A DNA stretch of 32,976 nt from a virus. The stretch lies in IMG/VR virus record IMGVR_UViG_3300010300_000052, positions 1-32,976 of that record, one strand, 5' to 3'. Below, one piece after another: positions 6,661-14,519 of the stretch; the stretch's first letter is position 1; each line of letters starts with the position of its first letter. A program made the translations under genes and the position numbers. The notes beneath the pieces are model-generated. The model was not told the DNA's origin and did no database searches. It saw only the letters and a list, made by a program, of their open reading frames with translations.

Positions 6661-6911
6661 AAATTAAAAAAATTGAACACCATCAAATGGATATCATCCG
6701 TGAGTATGATTTAGATGAAGAATTGCTAAGTGAATGTAATCTTACAGAAGATGACGTTTATGACATAATTGCTGAAAGTGATGATGTTCCACCTGAAAAG
6801 TATGATGACTTTTATAATCTAATATCTGAAGCAGAACCAACAGACATTGAAGAGGATCTGTGGACAGATAGAAAAGGTGGTTATGATATCAGTTATATTA
6901 TAGAGGACTAA
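6657..6911 (+). CDS. Acidic hypothetical protein
   Basis: 84 aa, very acidic (repeated E/D runs such as YDLDEELLSECNLTEDDVYD and EAEPTDIEEDLW). The start is coupled to the preceding gene through an ATGA overlap and the stop abuts the next gene. Small acidic phage proteins sometimes mimic DNA or inhibit host nucleases or polymerases; that is only a possibility. No family is recognised. Confidence 0.65.
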   Translation: MKIKKIEHHQMDIIREYDLDEELLSECNLTEDDVYDIIAESDDVPPEKYDDFYNLISEAEPTDIEEDLWTDRKGGYDISYIIED

Positions 6912-7355
6912 ATGCTAAAATGGCTTAACGGTGACGTTAGCGATAAAGGTAAAATAGGCATTACGTTTGGCTGTATGGATCTGCTACATGCTGGTCATGT
7001 AGCAATGTTAGCTGAAGCAAAACAAGTATGCGATTATCTTATCGTTGGATTACAGAATGATCCCTCAGTCGATAGACCTGAGAAAAATAAACCTATACAA
7101 TCTATCTTTGAACGGCAGTTACAAATTACAGCATGTAGATTTGTTGACGAAGTCGTTGTTTATAATACAGAAGCCGATGTTCTTGACATACTAAAAACGT
7201 TACCTATTGATGTTAGAATCATAGGCAGCGATTATGTAGATAAAGATTTTACTGGAAAAGATTACTGCGTTGACAACAATATTGATATTGTGTATAATAG
7301 CAGAGATCATTCATTCAGTACAAGCAGCTTAAGGGATAGAGTTAAAAATTCATGA
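6912..7355 (+). CDS. Cytidylyltransferase-like nucleotidyltransferase (TagD/RfaE-domain type)
   Basis: 147 aa. GITFGCMDLLHAGHVAML contains the HxGH motif (HAGH) of the nucleotidyltransferase superfamily, preceded by the usual TFGCFD-like strand. The C-terminal FSTSSLRDR matches the (I/F)SSSxxR motif that binds the triphosphate, and a DVRIIGSDYVDKDFTGKD segment is typical of glycerol-3-phosphate cytidylyltransferases and the RfaE adenylyl/cytidylyl domain. The enzyme would activate a phosphorylated sugar or polyol with CTP or ATP, matching the phage's other sugar genes. Its last bases overlap gp43 (ATGA), and its 3' end carries a consensus promoter (7270-7298) pointing at gp43. Which nucleotide and acceptor are used cannot be decided here. 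Confidence 0.85.
   Translation: MLKWLNGDVSDKGKIGITFGCMDLLHAGHVAMLAEAKQVCDYLIVGLQNDPSVDRPEKNKPIQSIFERQLQITACRFVDEVVVYNTEADVLDILKTLPIDVRIIGSDYVDKDFTGKDYCVDNNIDIVYNSRDHSFSTSSLRDRVKNS
7270..7298 (+). promoter_or_regulatory. Consensus sigma70-like promoter for gp43
   Basis: TTGACA (7270-7275), 17 nt, TATAAT (7293-7298): a perfect match inside the cytidylyltransferase frame. The expected start is near 7305, giving a leader of about 47 nt before the gp43 ATG at 7352. Confidence 0.7.
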
Positions 7356-9865
7356 AGTTTTATACAAACATAGTTCAAAACAACAATGTAATTCTTGAAC
7401 GATATATTGAAGATGGTGTACAGAAACAACGTGAAGTTCCATACATGCCTACATTGTTTGTTAGTTCTGTAAAACAAACTCCATTCAAAACTATCAAAGG
7501 CGAGAACGTTGAACCAAAGATGTTCAACAGCATTAGAGAAGCTCGTAATTACATTCAAGAGCATAACAACATATCAAACAAGCCAATCTATGGTATGCAA
7601 CAATTTGCTTATGCATACATCAATGAAGAGTATCCGGAAAGAGACTTTGATGTAAATCAGCTTACCGTATTCAACTTTGATATTGAGACCAAGTCTGATG
7701 AAGGATTTCCTAACATAGCAGAAGCTGATAAAGATATTCTGTCAATTGCTGTAAGATGCAAAAATCAATCATACATTCTTGGTTTAGATGAATACAAGCC
7801 TAGCGGTGATGACATCTACATTAAATGTTCATCAGAAACCGATCTACTTCTAAAGTTCATTGAACTGTGGGTAAGATGTAACCCAGATATTATTACAGGT
7901 TGGAACATAGAGATGTTCGATATTCCTTATACCGTTAATAGAATTAGACGTAGAGTTGGCAAAGAAGCAGCAGATAGACTTTCACCTTGGGGCATGGTTA
8001 GAGATAGACATATTCCTACAGCTGCATCAAGAGCTAACAATGATGACACTCCTAATGCAAAAGATATTATTGGTGTCACGGTTCTTGATTACATGAATCT
8101 ATACAAAAAGTTTACATACTCGCAGCAAGAAAGCTACGCACTAGATTACATTGGTGAAGCAGAACTAGGTGAAAAGAAATTAGACTATAGTGAGTACGGA
8201 ACGCTCAATGAACTGTACAAACAAGACTATCAGAAGTTCCTAGACTATAACATCAAAGACGTTGTGCTTGTTGAACGACTAGATGACAAGATGAAGCTAA
8301 TTGAGCAAGCATGTACAATTGCATACGATGCTGGTGTCAACTTGGTAGACTCGTTGACGTCTGTGCGTATGTGGGACGTTATTATTCATAACTATTTGTA
8401 TGCTAAGAACATTATTGTTCCCCCTAAGGAACAAGTTGATAAAGATTTTCAAGTAGAAGGTGCTTACGTTAAGGATCCACAAACTGGATTACATAACTGG
8501 GTTGTATCGTTTGACTTAAACAGTCTGTACCCTCACTTGATTATGCAATACAATATCTCACCAGAAACGTACGTTAGAGATATTGGTCAAAGACCCACTG
8601 CAGATGAAATTATAGGTGGGCTATATAACAATGAAAACATCAGAAAGTATATGGACGACCATAACGTTACAGTATGCGGTTCAGGTGCCATGTACACAAA
8701 GGACTTCCAAGGTTTCTTACCTAAGCTGATGGAAACAATGTATAATGATCGTGTGAAATGGAAGTCACGAATGATCGAAGCAAGGAAACAATATGAAAAA
8801 CAACCTAGTAGAGAACTTGAGTACGAGATTGCAAAATGCAACAATATGCAAATGGCTAAGAAGATCCAGCTTAACTCAGCATACGGTGCTCTTGGTAACC
8901 AGTATTTTAGATTTTTTGATACAAAGTATGCTGAGTCTATTACACTATCTGGCCAGCTTTCGATTAAGTGGATGGAGACTCACCTCAACAAGTTCCTTAA
9001 TGCAAAGCTTCAGACGGAAGCAGTTGATTATGTCTTGGCGGTCGATACAGATTCGTTATATGTTACTCTCGACGAGCTGGTCAATCAATCGGGTATTGAT
9101 ACGACTGAAAATAGCAAAGTGGTGGACTTCCTCGACAGAGTGGCTACAGAGGTCCTTGAGCCGTTCATAGACAAGAGTTACTCCCAACTTGCAGATTACG
9201 TTAATGCGTATGAGCAAAAGATGGTAATGAAGCGAGAAGCAATCGCTCGTAATGGTGTATGGACTGGAAAGAAACATTACATCCTTGATGTGTATGATAA
9301 TGAGGGCGTCCGATATGCTGAACCTAAACTTAAAACAATGGGCATGGAAGCAGTACGATCGTCTACACCTAAAATCGTTCGTGAAAATTTAAAGAAAGCC
9401 TATGGCGTTTTGTTACGTGAAGGTGAGAAAGCTCTTAGAGAATTTATTGATAACTTTGAGAAAGAATTTAGACAATTGCCATTTGAGGACGTGTCTTTTC
9501 CAAGAGGATGTCGATTCATTAAAAAATGGGAAAGTGCTTCAGACATATACAAGAAAGGTACGCCGATCCATGTTCGTGGAGCATTACTATATAACAAACT
9601 AATAGAAGAAAAGAAATTAACTAAGAAATATAATAACGTATTTGAGGGAGACAAGATTAAGTTCTGTTACATGAAGTTGCCTAACCCTCTTAGAGAAAAC
9701 GTTTTTGCTGTTCCAATGGTACTTCCACCAGAACTACAATTGGATCAATATGTGGACTATGAGAAACAATTTGATAAAGCATTTAAGGAGCCATTAAATA
9801 ACATTTGTGAATGTATGGGGTGGTCATTAGAAAAGCAGTTCACTCTTGATGATTTCTTTGTATAA
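7352..9865 (+). CDS. 43: DNA polymerase, family B, T4 gp43
   Basis: 837 aa (T4 gp43 is 898), uninterrupted by introns. The 3'-5' exonuclease motifs are present: Exo I FNFDIETKSDEG (about 107-118), Exo II ITGWNIEMFDIPY (about 181-193) and Exo III YNIKDVVLVE (about 299). Polymerase motifs are A SFDLNSLYPHLIMQYN (about 386), B KIQLNSAYGALGN (about 504) and C AVDTDSLYV (about 563), followed by KKHYILDVYDNEG and KTMGMEAVRSSTP. The C-terminus LEKQFTLDDFFV is a clamp-binding peptide expected to dock on gp45. It replicates the phage genome with proofreading. The stop codon lies inside a late promoter (9861). Its start overlaps the cytidylyltransferase, but a strong internal promoter suggests independent early expression. 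Confidence 0.98.
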   Translation: MKFYTNIVQNNNVILERYIEDGVQKQREVPYMPTLFVSSVKQTPFKTIKGENVEPKMFNSIREARNYIQEHNNISNKPIYGMQQFAYAYINEEYPERDFDVNQLTVFNFDIETKSDEGFPNIAEADKDILSIAVRCKNQSYILGLDEYKPSGDDIYIKCSSETDLLLKFIELWVRCNPDIITGWNIEMFDIPYTVNRIRRRVGKEAADRLSPWGMVRDRHIPTAASRANNDDTPNAKDIIGVTVLDYMNLYKKFTYSQQESYALDYIGEAELGEKKLDYSEYGTLNELYKQDYQKFLDYNIKDVVLVERLDDKMKLIEQACTIAYDAGVNLVDSLTSVRMWDVIIHNYLYAKNIIVPPKEQVDKDFQVEGAYVKDPQTGLHNWVVSFDLNSLYPHLIMQYNISPETYVRDIGQRPTADEIIGGLYNNENIRKYMDDHNVTVCGSGAMYTKDFQGFLPKLMETMYNDRVKWKSRMIEARKQYEKQPSRELEYEIAKCNNMQMAKKIQLNSAYGALGNQYFRFFDTKYAESITLSGQLSIKWMETHLNKFLNAKLQTEAVDYVLAVDTDSLYVTLDELVNQSGIDTTENSKVVDFLDRVATEVLEPFIDKSYSQLADYVNAYEQKMVMKREAIARNGVWTGKKHYILDVYDNEGVRYAEPKLKTMGMEAVRSSTPKIVRENLKKAYGVLLREGEKALREFIDNFEKEFRQLPFEDVSFPRGCRFIKKWESASDIYKKGTPIHVRGALLYNKLIEEKKLTKKYNNVFEGDKIKFCYMKLPNPLRENVFAVPMVLPPELQLDQYVDYEKQFDKAFKEPLNNICECMGWSLEKQFTLDDFFV

Positions 9866-9868
9866 ATA
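9861..9868 (+). promoter_or_regulatory. T4-type late promoter element TATAAATA
   Basis: Exact consensus spanning the gp43 stop codon. With usual T4 spacing the start site falls at about 9874, which is the ATG of the next gene, so the mRNA would be leaderless. AGGA at 9867-9870 is too close to the ATG to be a good ribosome site. Confidence 0.6.
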
Positions 9869-9873
9869 GGACT

Positions 9874-10176
9874 ATGGCAGAAAAAAACTTACATGACTTA
9901 AGTACTTTTGATTTTGGGTTTAGTGTTGTAGACGCTGACGAGTTGGATGCTGTCCAATCTGTTAAGCAAGAAGCTGCAAGTGCAGCGTCTACATCAGCTG
10001 AATGGCAAGCACAAGCAGAAGAGTGGCAGGCAAAAGCTAATGCCATTTACGGTGCTATTGTTCCTTTGTTAAACAATCTTCAATCTAATGAAGAAAAGGA
10101 ATATATCTATTGGCCTAATCGATCTGTTAAGATTGATCAGTTTAAACTAAAACTACAACAAGTATTGAATGATTAA
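9874..10176 (+). CDS. Conserved marine T4-like phage protein, coiled coil
   Basis: 100 aa. N-terminal LSTFDFGFSVVDADE and C-terminal EKEYIYWPNRSVKIDQFK are the recognisable blocks; I recall a (I/Y)xWPNR block in homologues from marine T4-like phages. Between them is an Ala/Gln/Glu-rich helix (about residues 30-60, SAEWQAQAEEWQAKANAIY) likely to form a coiled coil. The function is unknown; position directly after gp43 and before a membrane protein is suggestive of a conserved pair. Translation starts at ATG 9874, five bases after a late promoter element. The stop overlaps the next start by 8 nt. Confidence 0.8.
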   Translation: MAEKNLHDLSTFDFGFSVVDADELDAVQSVKQEAASAASTSAEWQAQAEEWQAKANAIYGAIVPLLNNLQSNEEKEYIYWPNRSVKIDQFKLKLQQVLND

Positions 10177-11026
10177 TTACTTAGCTATATTTGCATCATT
10201 GTGTGTGGCAACAGTTGCTGCATACTATTCTATCGTTGGACTTTCAACAATATTTTCTGGTGCATTTTGGTCAGTTGTGATAATGGCATCAGTACTAGAG
10301 TTCGCAAAAATTATCACAGCAGTTTATGTTCATTTACGTTGGAGTGACATAAACAGAGCATTCAGATATTATTTAACTGCTGCAGTAATTGCTTTGATGT
10401 TAATTACGTCATTAGGTATATTTGGTTTCTTATCAAAGGCACATATAGACAGTCAAACAGCATCAGCAGACAACTCAATAGCAATTGAATTAATTGATGG
10501 TCAAATACAAAGAGAACAAAAAGTAGTAGATTACGTTGACTCTCAGTTTAATCTCTTAGATAATGCATACGAGGAATGGATATCTAAAGGATACATTACG
10601 AGGGCACTAAATGAGCGAGACAAACAATCAGAACAAAGAGAGCAACTTAGTGGACAACAAAATCAAGCTACAGAAAAAATTAATGAGCTTGTACTTAGAA
10701 GATCTGAACTCGAGCGAGAAGCTGTTAGACAGGAAGCTGAAGTTGGCCCAATCAAGTATGTTGCAGAAATTGTGTACGGTGACGATGATGATCGTATTGA
10801 TGATGCTGCTCGTGTTCTTATCTTGGTATTGATATTTGCATTTGATCCGCTAGCGCTTTTATTGTTACTAGCAAGTACATCTGTAATTTATAAAGAGAAT
10901 AACCACATTCCACCTATCATTGATGAAAGTGATATAAATGATTTAAGGGAAGGTACCGCCGTTTCTGTTAAAGAAATAAATGAGTACATTAGGAAAAAAA
11001 GAGAATACTTCCCTAAGAAAAAATAA
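10169..11026 (+). CDS. Integral membrane protein with central coiled coil
   Basis: 285 aa. Three hydrophobic helices near the N-terminus (about 3-29, 32-55 and 67-88), a long polar coiled-coil region (about 95-200, rich in Gln/Glu: QSEQREQLSGQQNQATEKIN), and a fourth hydrophobic helix (about 213-240, LILVLIFAFDPLALLLLLAS). The tail is Lys-rich (IRKKREYFPKKK). The GPIKYVAEIVYG and FDPLA segments are, from memory, conserved in marine T4-like phages. Function is unknown; roles in membrane anchoring of replication, or in superinfection exclusion, are possible. It overlaps the preceding gene and is followed 12 nt later by asparagine synthetase. Confidence 0.8.
   Translation: MINYLAIFASLCVATVAAYYSIVGLSTIFSGAFWSVVIMASVLEFAKIITAVYVHLRWSDINRAFRYYLTAAVIALMLITSLGIFGFLSKAHIDSQTASADNSIAIELIDGQIQREQKVVDYVDSQFNLLDNAYEEWISKGYITRALNERDKQSEQREQLSGQQNQATEKINELVLRRSELEREAVRQEAEVGPIKYVAEIVYGDDDDRIDDAARVLILVLIFAFDPLALLLLLASTSVIYKENNHIPPIIDESDINDLREGTAVSVKEINEYIRKKREYFPKKK
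10536..10564 (+). promoter_or_regulatory. Candidate internal sigma70-like promoter
   Basis: TTGACT (10536-10541), 17 nt, GATAAT (10559-10564), inside the membrane-protein gene. It has the same hexamers as the intergenic promoter at 17701. It could give extra transcription of the asparagine synthetase at 11039. Confidence 0.4.
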
Positions 11027-11038
11027 CTGAAGGACATT

Positions 11039-12766
11039 ATGTGTAGCGTTGAAGGCTTTACTGGTAAGCATGATTTTACCATTGAACAATTTACAAAATT
11101 TAATAAATGTAGAGGACCTGATGATACAACGTATTTTCAAGATTCGTTATTATCATTAGGGCACAATCTACTATCGATATCACCAAATTCTACTCCAAAA
11201 CGACAGCCCTGGATATGTCCAGGAGGACAAATTCTTACATGGAATGGTGAGATTTTTGGACTAGAAAATAATCAATTTGATACAGAAGTGTTTGGTGAAA
11301 TTATATCCAAGTACTCTATTGCTAAAATGAAGCATAATATTAATTGGATGGGTGCAGGAGTTATATACGACCCAGCAAAGTATCGTCTTACATTGTTTAG
11401 AGACCATTTTGGAATTAAACCTTTATACTTCATTGAGCATCAACAAAATATTTTCTTTTCTTCAACAGCAAGACCGCTATATGCAGTACTTCAAAGTAAA
11501 GGAATTCAAATCCAAAAGGACAAAGATCACTTTAGATCGTTTCAAGCTAATGACAGACATATGTTTGGCATGTATACGCCCGTAAATCGCATTCAAAGAT
11601 TGGCGCCAGGTCAAGTATTGGTATGGGATGTTAGAGAAGGTAAATTTGTAGGAGAAGACAATCTCTGGGGACAAGATCCTAAAAAATGGAATCTTCGTAT
11701 GAATATGAATTGGATCCCTGAGAAATTAGAACAAAAGTTTGTAAAAGGAATAACAGAAGTATGTAATGCGCCTGGAATAAAGAAAACTATTTCGTTAAGT
11801 GGCGGTTTGGATAGTACGTTGATAGCATCTATTGCAAAAGATTTAGATAATATAGACGTCCAGACAGTTAAATATGAAAACTTTACTCCTGAACAAGATG
11901 AAACAATCAACGAAAATATGTTCTTTGAATGGGACCTTGCTAAAAGGACAGCAAAGAAATTTAATCTTCCATTTCATACAACCAAATATCCGTATGATAA
12001 TAATAAAATAGTTAAGTATGGACAATTTGCACTGTCTATTCCTCAGTGGGACAGAAATAGATGGACAACAAGATTTGCAAACATAAGAGCAGCTGCAGAT
12101 AGAGGATCTAAAATATATATTGTTGGAGATGGTGCTGATGAACTATTGACTGGATACAACGGTGATTATGATTACTTTGTGGAAAGAAAAAGACCAAGGA
12201 TGAATAAAGAAATCATCGATGAATATGCTAACCGTGATTTTAAATGGTGGCACCTTAAAAGAGTTACGCCGCATTGGTTGTTTGGCGATGATGTAATTAA
12301 CAATCGTTTGTTTACTAGAATATTCCAGCACGTTGATTCTTTCTGTACGACAGTAGATCATATGTGTGGTAATTTTGGAATGGAAAGTAGAATGCCATTT
12401 TTACATCAAGAGCTTGCCAAATTTTTGTTAAAAATACCAGCGGTTGATAAGCTCCATGTTCCGTTTAGTTATAGTGAGAATCATAGACATATGTACAAAG
12501 GTCATTATAAAATAATGATACGTGATTACATGAAAGCATACATTCCTATGCATATTCGTAAAAGACATAGCAAGATAGGATTCTCTACTCCATGGAATGC
12601 GAGGGACGATGCAAGAAATCAAGCGTTAGCAAAAGAGGATTGGAGATTATTACAGTTACAAGCAGAGAAGTTTTTTAACTTTGATGTTGATTTTAAAAAT
12701 GAATGGGACGATAATAGCGAATCAGTTAATGACAGTAGAATTACTGTAGACCTAAGTGGAGATTAG
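11039..12766 (+). CDS. asnB: Glutamine-dependent asparagine synthetase (AsnB-like amidotransferase)
   Basis: 575 aa (bacterial AsnB about 550-640). Cys2 after the initiator Met is the glutaminase nucleophile. The N-terminal amidotransferase domain shows RGPDDT, LTWNGEIFG and FRDHFGIKPLYF. The synthetase domain has the PP-loop SLSGGLDSTLIASI (near residue 255) and GDGADELLTGY (near 363), with FGMESRMPFLHQELAKF further on. It transfers an amide nitrogen from glutamine to an adenylated carboxylate, normally aspartate. Phage homologues may instead amidate surface sugars or other carboxylates, such as the uronic acid that the enzyme at 3121 could make. The ribosome site GAAGGACATT is good. The end nearly abuts UvsX. 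Confidence 0.93.
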   Translation: MCSVEGFTGKHDFTIEQFTKFNKCRGPDDTTYFQDSLLSLGHNLLSISPNSTPKRQPWICPGGQILTWNGEIFGLENNQFDTEVFGEIISKYSIAKMKHNINWMGAGVIYDPAKYRLTLFRDHFGIKPLYFIEHQQNIFFSSTARPLYAVLQSKGIQIQKDKDHFRSFQANDRHMFGMYTPVNRIQRLAPGQVLVWDVREGKFVGEDNLWGQDPKKWNLRMNMNWIPEKLEQKFVKGITEVCNAPGIKKTISLSGGLDSTLIASIAKDLDNIDVQTVKYENFTPEQDETINENMFFEWDLAKRTAKKFNLPFHTTKYPYDNNKIVKYGQFALSIPQWDRNRWTTRFANIRAAADRGSKIYIVGDGADELLTGYNGDYDYFVERKRPRMNKEIIDEYANRDFKWWHLKRVTPHWLFGDDVINNRLFTRIFQHVDSFCTTVDHMCGNFGMESRMPFLHQELAKFLLKIPAVDKLHVPFSYSENHRHMYKGHYKIMIRDYMKAYIPMHIRKRHSKIGFSTPWNARDDARNQALAKEDWRLLQLQAEKFFNFDVDFKNEWDDNSESVNDSRITVDLSGD

Positions 12767-12767
12767 T

Positions 12768-13832
12768 ATGGGTGAATTTTTTAGAAATTTTGTTGAGGAT
12801 CTTAAGGACGAGGATACTTCTATTGCATCAGATGGTTTAGCTGCTGGTGAGTTTAGTGGCACAATAGATTCTGGTTCATATATCCTTAATGCATTGTTAA
12901 GTGGATCCTTGTTTGGTGGTATTCCTAACAATAAAGTTACTGCATTTGCAGGAGAATCAGCTACAGGTAAAACGTTCTTTGTGTTAGGATGTGTAAAGAC
13001 ATTCTTAGAATCTAATCCTGATGCTGGCGTAATGTATTATGATACTGAAGCAGCTGTTACTAAGGATATGATGGAAGCAAGAGGAATTGATACTTCTCGC
13101 GTAATCATTTCAGAACCTCAGACCATTCAAGAGTTTAGACATCATGCACTTAAGTCTATTGACCTGTATGAAAAAACTCCTAAAGATAAGAGACCTCCAT
13201 TCATGTTTGTCTTAGATTCTTTAGGGCTACTCTCTACTACAAAAGAATTAGAAGATATCTCTGAAGGTAAAGAAACTAGAGATATGACCAAAGCTCAAGT
13301 AATCAAAGCTGCATTTAGAGTACTTACACTTAAACTTGCAAGAGCTGGCATACCAATGTTAGTAACTAACCACGTATACGAAGTAATTGGAAGTTATATT
13401 CCACAGAAAGAGATGGGTGGCGGTACTGGACTTAAGTATGCTGCAAGCACGATTGTGTATCTCGGCAAGAAAAAAGAAAGAGATACCACTACAAAAGAAG
13501 TTGTTGGTAATATTATCAAAGCAACTACTTACAAATCAAGATTGTCTAAAGAAAATGCTACAGCAGAAGTTCTGTTAAGGTATGACAGTGGTCTTGATAA
13601 ACATTATGGACTTATTGAGTTAGCTATTGAAGCTGGCTTATTTGAAAAGAATGGGTCTAGGATTGTGGCTAATGGTAAAAGCGTATACGCTAAAAACATT
13701 CTTGGTAGTCCAGAAGAATATTTTACTACTGAAGTCCTCAATGAACTAGACAAATTTGCACAGGAGAAATTTAGTTATGGTTCCGGATCCCAAATGGCAT
13801 CTGAGGATATCGTTAGTGAAGAGTCTGCTTAG
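12768..13832 (+). CDS. uvsX: UvsX, RecA-like recombinase
   Basis: 354 aa from ATG 12768 (an in-frame GTG four codons earlier would overlap the AsnB stop; AAGTGGAG precedes the ATG). Walker A is GESATGKT (62-69), Walker B is FVLDS (about 147-151), and a GGGTGLKYAAS segment and LTLKLARAGIPMLVTNH are UvsX-like. The acidic tail ASEDIVSEESA matches the usual UvsX C-terminal regulatory region. It promotes strand exchange for T4-style recombination-dependent replication and repair. T4 UvsX is about 390 aa. A 51-aa membrane protein gene begins inside its last 56 bases in another frame. Confidence 0.96.
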   Translation: MGEFFRNFVEDLKDEDTSIASDGLAAGEFSGTIDSGSYILNALLSGSLFGGIPNNKVTAFAGESATGKTFFVLGCVKTFLESNPDAGVMYYDTEAAVTKDMMEARGIDTSRVIISEPQTIQEFRHHALKSIDLYEKTPKDKRPPFMFVLDSLGLLSTTKELEDISEGKETRDMTKAQVIKAAFRVLTLKLARAGIPMLVTNHVYEVIGSYIPQKEMGGGTGLKYAASTIVYLGKKKERDTTTKEVVGNIIKATTYKSRLSKENATAEVLLRYDSGLDKHYGLIELAIEAGLFEKNGSRIVANGKSVYAKNILGSPEEYFTTEVLNELDKFAQEKFSYGSGSQMASEDIVSEESA

Positions 13833-13932
13833 AATAGCAGCTGGATTTGCATTAATCGTTCACAACTTTCTTATTGCAGGCGTACTATTCATAGTCGCTG
13901 AAGCATTAGGTATCCTTGAAGAGCTTGTATGA
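13777..13932 (+). CDS. 51-aa single-pass membrane protein overlapping the uvsX 3' end
   Basis: Starts at ATG 13777 inside uvsX in another frame, with AGGAG at 13762-13766 giving a correct 10-nt spacing, and stops at 13930-13932 in an ATGA overlap with the next gene. Residues about 15-45 are strongly hydrophobic (RIAAGFALIVHNFLIAGVLF and onward), preceded by a basic segment (KWHLRISLVKSLLR), giving a positive-inside single transmembrane helix; the tail is acidic (EALGILEEL). It fills an otherwise unexplained 96-nt gap between uvsX and the oxygenase, with tight coupling on both sides. Function unknown; no lysis motif is evident. Confidence 0.75.
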   Translation: MVPDPKWHLRISLVKSLLRIAAGFALIVHNFLIAGVLFIVAEALGILEELV

Positions 13933-14519
13933 GTATAGCAGATATTAAACACAGAGGTCTTTTTAGAGTAGATTTATTACGAATAGTATTAGATTTGCCT
14001 CACAAAGAGATCTCTGAGTATCTTATTGAATCTAGCAAAGATTGGGAAAGGTATACAACATACCATGATGCTAAATTAAATAAAAAAGTGCTTGAAGGTA
14101 TGCCTGGATATCAAGATATGATTAATGATATCACAAAAGCATCGCACGAATTTGTTAAGAGAACCAAACGTAAACCATTCATAGACGATGATGACGTATT
14201 CATATCTGCATGGGTAAGTATCTATGATGAACACGATCAACATGGTTCACATTTTCACCCCAAGTCTCTTATAGCTGGAACATACTATCCACAGACAAGT
14301 TCGGAAAGTTCTGCCATTACTTTAGAATCTCCGTGGACTAATTTTACAAGTCATGATACAATACCATTTGAGGAGTTGTTGTTTGACTATAAACCTAATC
14401 CTGGCGATATGTTATTATGGCCAGCGTGGTTGAACCATAGAGTGTCACCACAAAAGAAATCAGATACAAAAAGAATAGCAATTTCATTTAACATAGATTA
14501 CCAGAGATATCATCAATGA
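13929..14519 (+). CDS. 2OG-Fe(II) oxygenase-like protein
   Basis: 196 aa. FISAWVSIYDEHDQHGSHFH followed by PKSLIAGTYYP, then a ESPW segment, and NPGDMLLWPAWLNHRVSPQ followed by KRIAISFNID, is the double-stranded beta-helix layout of the putative 2OG-Fe(II) oxygenase family related to TIGR02466. Candidate iron ligands are His108 or His110 and His170, with Arg182 binding 2-oxoglutarate. These enzymes hydroxylate proteins, small molecules or nucleobases; marine T4-like phages encode many. The substrate is unknown. Location between uvsX and gp41 would fit either a DNA-directed role or simple cargo. The start overlaps the membrane protein, the stop overlaps gp41 by 4 nt. Confidence 0.8.
   Translation: MSIADIKHRGLFRVDLLRIVLDLPHKEISEYLIESSKDWERYTTYHDAKLNKKVLEGMPGYQDMINDITKASHEFVKRTKRKPFIDDDDVFISAWVSIYDEHDQHGSHFHPKSLIAGTYYPQTSSESSAITLESPWTNFTSHDTIPFEELLFDYKPNPGDMLLWPAWLNHRVSPQKKSDTKRIAISFNIDYQRYHQ

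Noticed and set aside
7352-9865. Intron, intein or split in the DNA polymerase gene
   Set aside because: All exonuclease and polymerase motifs lie in order in one uninterrupted frame of normal length.
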